From contig SCFE01000087.1 of the NCBI GenBank assembly GCA_004352715.1, positions 296,813 through 360,812 on the forward strand: DNA of 64,000 nt, written 5' to 3'. The position numbers and the translations under genes were made by a program. This DNA comes from Hofstenia miamia. Its lineage: Eukaryota > Xenacoelomorpha > Acoela. Shown here piece by piece: positions 57,865-64,000 of the stretch; within the stretch, counting starts at the first letter, position 1; each line of letters starts with the position of its first letter. The notes beneath the pieces are model-generated. The model was not told where the DNA came from. It saw only the letters and a program-made list of their open reading frames with translations, and did not search any database.

Positions 57865-58182
57865 ATGGCTGATTGTACAATTGACGGCGACTGCAACCAT
57901 GGATATTTTTGCTGCAACAGTGTTTGCATTTTGGATGATTCAATCTGCATGGATACTGCAACTTCTGCATTTGTGTTTCTCATCCAGGTTCTCTGTTGCT
58001 GTGCATCGGTCTGCGTCCCAATAATAGTAATTATTATTATAATAAAAGCGACTAACGACGGCTCACGTAGTCGTGTAGATGTGCTTGATTCAGATTCTTA
58101 TGGTTCAGATGTTGTAGTTACTTACTCCCCTCCCCCAATACCGCCGACAGCTGTTAATACAATTCCAGTGCACTATTACTGA
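57865..58182 (+). CDS. Small six-cysteine single-pass membrane protein, paralog B
   Basis: 105 residues, one exon. Cysteines at 4, 10, 16, 17, 21 and 28 are in exactly the same places as paralog A (YFCCN shared), followed by LLCCCASVCVPIIVI, identical across 13 residues to A, one membrane helix, then a tail rich in serine, aspartate and proline (DVLDSDSYGSD, SPPPIPPT) ending HYY. A has a basic/GYP-rich tail, so tails have diverged while the ectodomain and helix are held. The AG at 57,848-57,849 is again 15 bases before the ATG, and TTTGAAAG after it is identical. No signal peptide in this exon. Function unknown. Confidence 0.85.
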   Translation: MADCTIDGDCNHGYFCCNSVCILDDSICMDTATSAFVFLIQVLCCCASVCVPIIVIIIIIKATNDGSRSRVDVLDSDSYGSDVVVTYSPPPIPPTAVNTIPVHYY

Positions 58183-58229
58183 TTTGTAAATATGTGTATA
58201 GATTAAATTTCAGTTAAGAAAATGTTGTA

Positions 58230-58235
58230 AATAAA
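58230..58235 (+). terminator. Poly(A) signal of paralog B
   Basis: AATAAA 48 bp after the TGA. Confidence 0.7.
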
Positions 58236-58859
58236 ATTGGTTAAGGAAATTAAATATGTTCTTTTTTCATTTATTCATCCTTAAGATAAGAGGTTGAAAA
58301 ACTTAGACTTCGAAACACAATAGTCTATATCGGGTAGGTGTACATAATTTGCTTAAACAGGAATACAGATACACACTATAAGTTTTACCAGTGTTTTTAG
58401 TAACTTGTTATATAGATCTAAGTGCAATAATAATGGCAAAATTTGATTACTTAGTTAAGCAATAGCCTTATTGACGTCAGAGGTAAGTACTATCTTTTTA
58501 CCTACCTGTGTAGGCAATACATGATCCCTTCATTTTAGTCCTAAATCTCGGGGAGTTTTAGCATTACATATATTTTAATATGAAATACAAATACCTATGA
58601 GAACGATTTGCTTCCAAAATGCTTGGCTAAATTGAAAACCGAATCAGTTGATTTCTTAAAAAAAATTAAAAATGTTTACTATTAATTAATTTATTTATAA
58701 TTATGGATTTAGTCCAAAACTTGCAGGTGTGAGCCTAACGAACATCAAACAGTCCTTATGAATTCGATAATTCCAACAACTACATCGTATGGACTATGTT
58801 CAGCAGTTATAGATATAGATAGTGAACATTTCCAAAAAGGACTTCCAATAGAACCGGAT

Positions 58860-59961
58860 TAATAGATTCTATAGAATAGAATAGAATTTCTTACTAAGTG
58901 TAGTACATTGGCATAATTTAACATCTCAACAAAAGCTGTTAATACAACACTTAATGTGTTAATAGTAAGATGAAATAAAGAAAACAATAAAACACAACAA
59001 AAAACATGGATACAGAATTTACACTTGACCCAGAATTTGCTAATTATTTAACTAATGATATTTTTTTAAAAAAAATGGAAACCCTTTCCATGAGGTAGAG
59101 CTGATTTTATGATGTATTGCTTCCGGGGTAGTCAATGATTTGACCTTTAAATTTACTGCAAATTTTCATTTGTTTTACTTCAATTGGTAGGTTATTCCAT
59201 AGTTCAATTGTTGAGTTTAAAAATGTTTTTTTTTAAACTTCACTTTTCTGATTTTTGAAGTCCTCGAATTATAAGTTGAAGGCGCATATAACGGGAATTG
59301 TAGTTTACCTTAAGGTAAACGCTGATTTGAAATATCCCAAAATTTTATTAATGAAAAATATCTTATGAAATATGAAGCATCGTCATGATTAGAATAGAGA
59401 ATTTTGTCGCTCATATTCGAGTAATTATGAATGTCTGCTGCCCATTTAATTTGTGAGTCGATTTTATTTATTAGTGAGTCATTTATGTCATTAAATCAAA
59501 CATTACAGTATCTATAATGATTTAATACTATAGAGTTAACCAACATTTATTTCATTTTGGACTTTACAAAATTGCCTAGATGTCAAATAGTCTTAATTCC
59601 CATTGCCATTTTGCTTAATACTACGCGTATGTGACTTGAATAGTTCAATTTATTATCGATTGTTACTGCAAGGTATTTGAAGGATTCGACTTGAGTAATT
59701 TTTTACCCCGAAAAATTTAAATTGTGTGATTGATTATCTCTGTTTTAGAGACATTTACAGTTAAATGGTGCAAATTAAAATATTTTAGCAGTTGAGACAG
59801 ATTGTTTTCTAATTTATTAATTGATGTTTCTATTTGATTATCATGTGTGTAAATACACGTGTCATCAGCATACTGCACTATTCCACAATCATTGCTTAAA
59901 TTTCCATTTAAATCATTTACATATAACGACAAAAATAGAGGCCCTAAAATAGTACCCTGTG
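58860..59961 (-). mobile_element. CR1-type LINE 3' part (first copy of duplicated contig)
   Basis: Identical by eye to 60,897-61,998. Carries LSLYVNDLNGNLSNDCGIVQ and YADDTCIYTHDNQIETSINK on the - strand, then the C-terminal domain and the ATTCTATTCTATTC tail. Cut by the N at 59,962. Confidence 0.8.
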
Positions 59962-61998
59962 NGCATTTTGGATGATTCAATCTGCATGGATACTGCAACT
60001 TCTGCATTTGTGTTTCTCATCCAGGTTCTCTGTTGCTGTGCATCGGTCTGCGTCCCAATAATAGTAATTATTATTATAATAAAAGCGACTAACGACGGCT
60101 CACGTAGTCGTGTAGATGTGCTTGATTCAGATTCTTATGGTTCAGATGTTGTAGTTACTTACTCCCCTCCCCCAATACCGCCGACAGCTGTTAATACAAT
60201 TCCAGTGCACTATTACTGATTTGTAAATATGTGTATAGATTAAATTTCAGTTAAGAAAATGTTGTAAATAAAATTGGTTAAGGAAATTAAATATGTTCTT
60301 TTTTCATTTATTCATCCTTAAGATAAGAGGTTGAAAAACTTAGACTTCGAAACACAATAGTCTATATCGGGTAGGTGTACATAATTTGCTTAAACAGGAA
60401 TACAGATACACACTATAAGTTTTACCAGTGTTTTTAGTAACTTGTTATATAGATCTAAGTGCAATAATAATGGCAAAATTTGATTACTTAGTTAAGCAAT
60501 AGCCTTATTGACGTCAGAGGTAAGTACTATCTTTTTACCTACCTGTGTAGGCAATACATGATCCCTTCATTTTAGTCCTAAATCTCGGGGAGTTTTAGCA
60601 TTACATATATTTTAATATGAAATACAAATACCTATGAGAACGATTTGCTTCCAAAATGCTTGGCTAAATTGAAAACCGAATCAGTTGATTTCTTAAAAAA
60701 AATTAAAAATGTTTACTATTAATTAATTTATTTATAATTATGGATTTAGTCCAAAACTTGCAGGTGTGAGCCTAACGAACATCAAACAGTCCTTATGAAT
60801 TCGATAATTCCAACAACTACATCGTATGGACTATGTTCAGCAGTTATAGATATAGATAGTGAACATTTCCAAAAAGGACTTCCAATAGAACCGGATTAAT
60901 AGATTCTATAGAATAGAATAGAATTTCTTACTAAGTGTAGTACATTGGCATAATTTAACATCTCAACAAAAGCTGTTAATACAACACTTAATGTGTTAAT
61001 AGTAAGATGAAATAAAGAAAACAATAAAACACAACAAAAAACATGGATACAGAATTTACACTTGACCCAGAATTTGCTAATTATTTAACTAATGATATTT
61101 TTTTAAAAAAAATGGAAACCCTTTCCATGAGGTAGAGCTGATTTTATGATGTATTGCTTCCGGGGTAGTCAATGATTTGACCTTTAAATTTACTGCAAAT
61201 TTTCATTTGTTTTACTTCAATTGGTAGGTTATTCCATAGTTCAATTGTTGAGTTTAAAAATGTTTTTTTTTAAACTTCACTTTTCTGATTTTTGAAGTCC
61301 TCGAATTATAAGTTGAAGGCGCATATAACGGGAATTGTAGTTTACCTTAAGGTAAACGCTGATTTGAAATATCCCAAAATTTTATTAATGAAAAATATCT
61401 TATGAAATATGAAGCATCGTCATGATTAGAATAGAGAATTTTGTCGCTCATATTCGAGTAATTATGAATGTCTGCTGCCCATTTAATTTGTGAGTCGATT
61501 TTATTTATTAGTGAGTCATTTATGTCATTAAATCAAACATTACAGTATCTATAATGATTTAATACTATAGAGTTAACCAACATTTATTTCATTTTGGACT
61601 TTACAAAATTGCCTAGATGTCAAATAGTCTTAATTCCCATTGCCATTTTGCTTAATACTACGCGTATGTGACTTGAATAGTTCAATTTATTATCGATTGT
61701 TACTGCAAGGTATTTGAAGGATTCGACTTGAGTAATTTTTTACCCCGAAAAATTTAAATTGTGTGATTGATTATCTCTGTTTTAGAGACATTTACAGTTA
61801 AATGGTGCAAATTAAAATATTTTAGCAGTTGAGACAGATTGTTTTCTAATTTATTAATTGATGTTTCTATTTGATTATCATGTGTGTAAATACACGTGTC
61901 ATCAGCATACTGCACTATTCCACAATCATTGCTTAAATTTCCATTTAAATCATTTACATATAACGACAAAAATAGAGGCCCTAAAATAGTACCCTGTG
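59962..61998. other. Single N followed by an exact 2,036-bp repeat of 57,926-59,961
   Basis: Starts in mid-codon of paralog B (GCATTTTGGATG) and runs through its tail, its 3' UTR and the LINE. I saw no difference between copies. The apparent second half-gene at 59,963-60,219 is therefore an assembly artefact, not a third gene. Confidence 0.9.
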
Positions 61999-62529
61999 GA
62001 ACAACTTTGTAAGTTTTACCACAGTTAGGAAATATACCATTTACCTTTATTTTTTAAAAACAATCACTTAAGTAACACCATATTAAATTTATTCTATTAG
62101 AGCAGAAACCAATGTGTTCTAACTTTTAAGAAAAATATAATGACCAATAGAATCAAACGCTTTGGACAAATCGATAGAAGCAATTGTGACAAAATTGTTA
62201 TTGTGAAAATATCTCCAATTTTCAGTTGCGTGAAGTAAAGCATCAGAGGTGGAGTGAGCTTTGCGAACGCCGAATTGAGTATTCGAAGGAATTGATTTGT
62301 GATGTAGATAAATGTTTATTTGGTCAAACATTAGTTTTTCGATAATTTTTGCAAAAGGCGAGATGATTGGAATAGGCCGGTATTGGCAACGTCTTAGTGG
62401 GTTATCTTTTTTATATATGGAAGTAACATTAGCTAATTTTAAAATTGATGGAAGGATATTTAGTTTTATGCAGTGATTGATGATATGGCATAAAGGACTG
62501 AACTTTGCACAATCTTTAAATTTCTTCAT
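60897..62529 (-). mobile_element. CR1-type LINE, 5'-truncated
   Basis: Minus-strand RT: CQYRPIPIISPFAKIIEKLM, STSDALLHATENWRYFHNNN, motif A TIASIDLSKAFDSIGH (62,529-62,119), GTILGPLFLSLYVNDL and YADDTCIYTHD (61,998-61,754), then FKYLAVTIDNKLNYSSHI and a C-terminal region with frameshifts to about 61,100. The 3' end has pentamer-like ATTCTATTCTATTC, similar to the short terminal repeats of CR1. The GVPQG motif reads CGTILGP; a stop or shift lies near 62,110. Inactive. Confidence 0.85.
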
Positions 62530-62705
62530 ACAAAACTAATGTTAAGTTCCAATGAAAGTGTAAACTGTCTTCTATATTATCCCAATCAACCAAACAAAAA
62601 CACATAAAAAATGAATTTTTTAATACTGAAGTCAACTATTCCAATTTGCTCCAGTCGTGGGGCAAATTCGAACATTATTCTAAGATTAGAATTATTCAAA
62701 CTACA

Positions 62706-64000
62706 TTATCTAATGCAACTCTTTGTTAGTCAAAAATGCACGTCACTGCAGCTCAGACCATGTTTTTCAATTTGCTTTTATTTACAATTATCAAATACTT
62801 ATAACACAGGTTTATGAAAAGAAAATGAAGTACTACTAAAATATACAGTTAAACACAAAATGAACAATATTCCCATGTATTTGATTATATACATGTAGTC
62901 ACTCTTTATAATGATAAGTCTATGCAGCTGGCATAGAATGAGCTATGATAATCACTACTGCCACTCTCATTTATCTAATGCAACTCTTTGTTAGTCAAAA
63001 ATGCACGTCACTGCAGCTCAGACCATGTTTTTCAATTTGCTTTTATTTACAATTATCAAATACTTATAACACAGGTTTATGAAAAGAAAATGAAGTACTA
63101 CTAAAATATACAGTTAAACACAAAATGAACAATATTCCCATGTATTTGATTATATACATGTAGTCACTCTTTATAATGATAAGTCTATGCAGCTGGCATA
63201 GAATGAGCTATGATAATCACTACTGCCACTCTCATTTATCTAATGCAACTCTTTGTTAGTCAAAAATGCACGTCACTGCAGCTCAGACCATGTTTTTCAA
63301 TTTGCTTTTATTTACAATTATCAAATACTTATAACACAGGTTTATGAAAAGAAAATGAAGTACTACTAAAATATACAGTTAAACACAAAATGAACAATAT
63401 TCCCATGTATTTGATTATATACATGTAGTCACTCTTTATAATGATAAGTCTATGCAGCTGGCATAGAATGAGCTATGATAATCACTACTGCCACTCTCAT
63501 TTATCTAATGCAACTCTTTGTTAGTCAAAAATGCACGTCACTGCAGCTCAGACCATGTTTTTCAATTTGCTTTTATTTACAATTATCAAATACTTATAAC
63601 ACAGGTTTATGAAAAGAAAATGAAGTACTACTAAAATATACAGTTAAACACAAAATGAACAATATTCCCATGTATTTGATTATATACATGTAGTCACTCT
63701 TTATAATGATAAGTCTATGCAGCTGGCATAGAATGAGCTATGATAATCACTACTGCCACTCTCATTTATCTAATGCAACTCTTTGTTAGTCAAAAATGCA
63801 CGTCACTGCAGCTCAGACCATGTTTTTCAATTTGCTTTTATTTACAATTATCAAATACTTATAACACAGGTTTATGAAAAGAAAATGAAGTACTACTAAA
63901 ATATACAGTTAAACACAAAATGAACAATATTCCCATGTATTTGATTATATACATGTAGTCACTCTTTATAATGATAAGTCTATGCAGCTGGCATAGAATG
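62706..64000. repeat. 265-bp tandem satellite, at least 4.9 units
   Basis: TAATGCAACTCTTTGTTAGT recurs at 62,711, 62,976, 63,241, 63,506 and 63,771, exactly 265 bp apart, with no substitution that I could see. The array continues beyond the window. The unit has no ORF of note. Confidence 0.98.

Noticed and set aside
59959-60219. A third copy of the small six-cysteine gene
   Set aside because: It is the exact repeat of 57,926-58,182 after a single N, without its own start or first four cysteines; assembly duplication is the simpler explanation.
1-64000. CRISPR arrays, prokaryotic operons, tRNA or rRNA genes
   Set aside because: No repeat-spacer pattern, ribosome-binding sites, or RNA gene signature was seen; the satellite at 62.7 kb has no spacers.

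Overview
This is an AT-rich (roughly 30% GC by eye) metazoan nuclear window. The evidence is spliced genes with GT-AG introns, AATAAA poly(A) signals, (AT)n and (TTA)n microsatellites, and transposable elements of types common in aquatic invertebrates: several LINE lineages, a Penelope-like fragment, hAT elements with their short non-autonomous derivatives, and a Tc1/mariner relic. The phylum cannot be fixed from the sequence alone. No prokaryotic, viral or organellar genes were seen.

Layout. Positions 1-11,616 hold the 3' two thirds of an SLC4 bicarbonate/anion exchanger gene on the + strand: ten exons I could join in frame, encoding the whole membrane domain and an acidic tail, with a hAT-type MITE in one intron. 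Positions 11,617-14,374 are featureless, then comes a 1,000-N gap. Positions 15.5-20.5 kb hold two LINEs on the - strand: an APE-type R1/I-like element with an internal deletion, and a different LINE with a YLDDG reverse transcriptase, a CCHC motif and a restriction-like endonuclease pattern. 21.5-22.6 kb is a decayed LINE tail with a minisatellite. 24.6-27.9 kb is a decayed hAT transposon with a clean 8-bp target duplication and two nested MITEs. 28.7 kb has a TATA-type promoter-like sequence with no recognised gene. 30.7-33.2 kb is a CR1-like LINE with a doubled 3' tail. 33.6-40.4 kb has further hAT-type elements and a widespread short repeat. 41-47 kb and 55.6-58.2 kb are old paralogous blocks, each leading to a small gene. 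48.8-52.6 kb is an L1/Tx1-type LINE relic. 53.1 kb is a GC-rich MITE. 54-55.1 kb is a broken transposon-like reading frame. 57.2-57.6 kb is a Penelope-like GIY-YIG fragment. 58.9-62.5 kb is a CR1-type LINE. 62.7-64 kb is a perfect 265-bp tandem repeat running off the window.

Host genes. Only three look intact in the visible part: the SLC4 transporter, and two paralogous small membrane proteins (43,932-44,276 and 57,865-58,182). Each of the pair has six N-terminal cysteines with identical spacing, a CCCxxxC membrane-proximal cluster, one transmembrane helix and a proline-rich tail. They are the most interesting uncharacterised genes here, and resemble in layout the Shisa-like six-cysteine single-pass proteins.

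Assembly quality matters. Four short gaps (19,912; 25,873-25,893; 37,552-37,627; 59,962) are each flanked by near-identical direct copies (547, 240, about 95 and 2,036 bp). These are most likely unmerged contig overlaps or alleles rather than biology, and they duplicate parts of the features listed.
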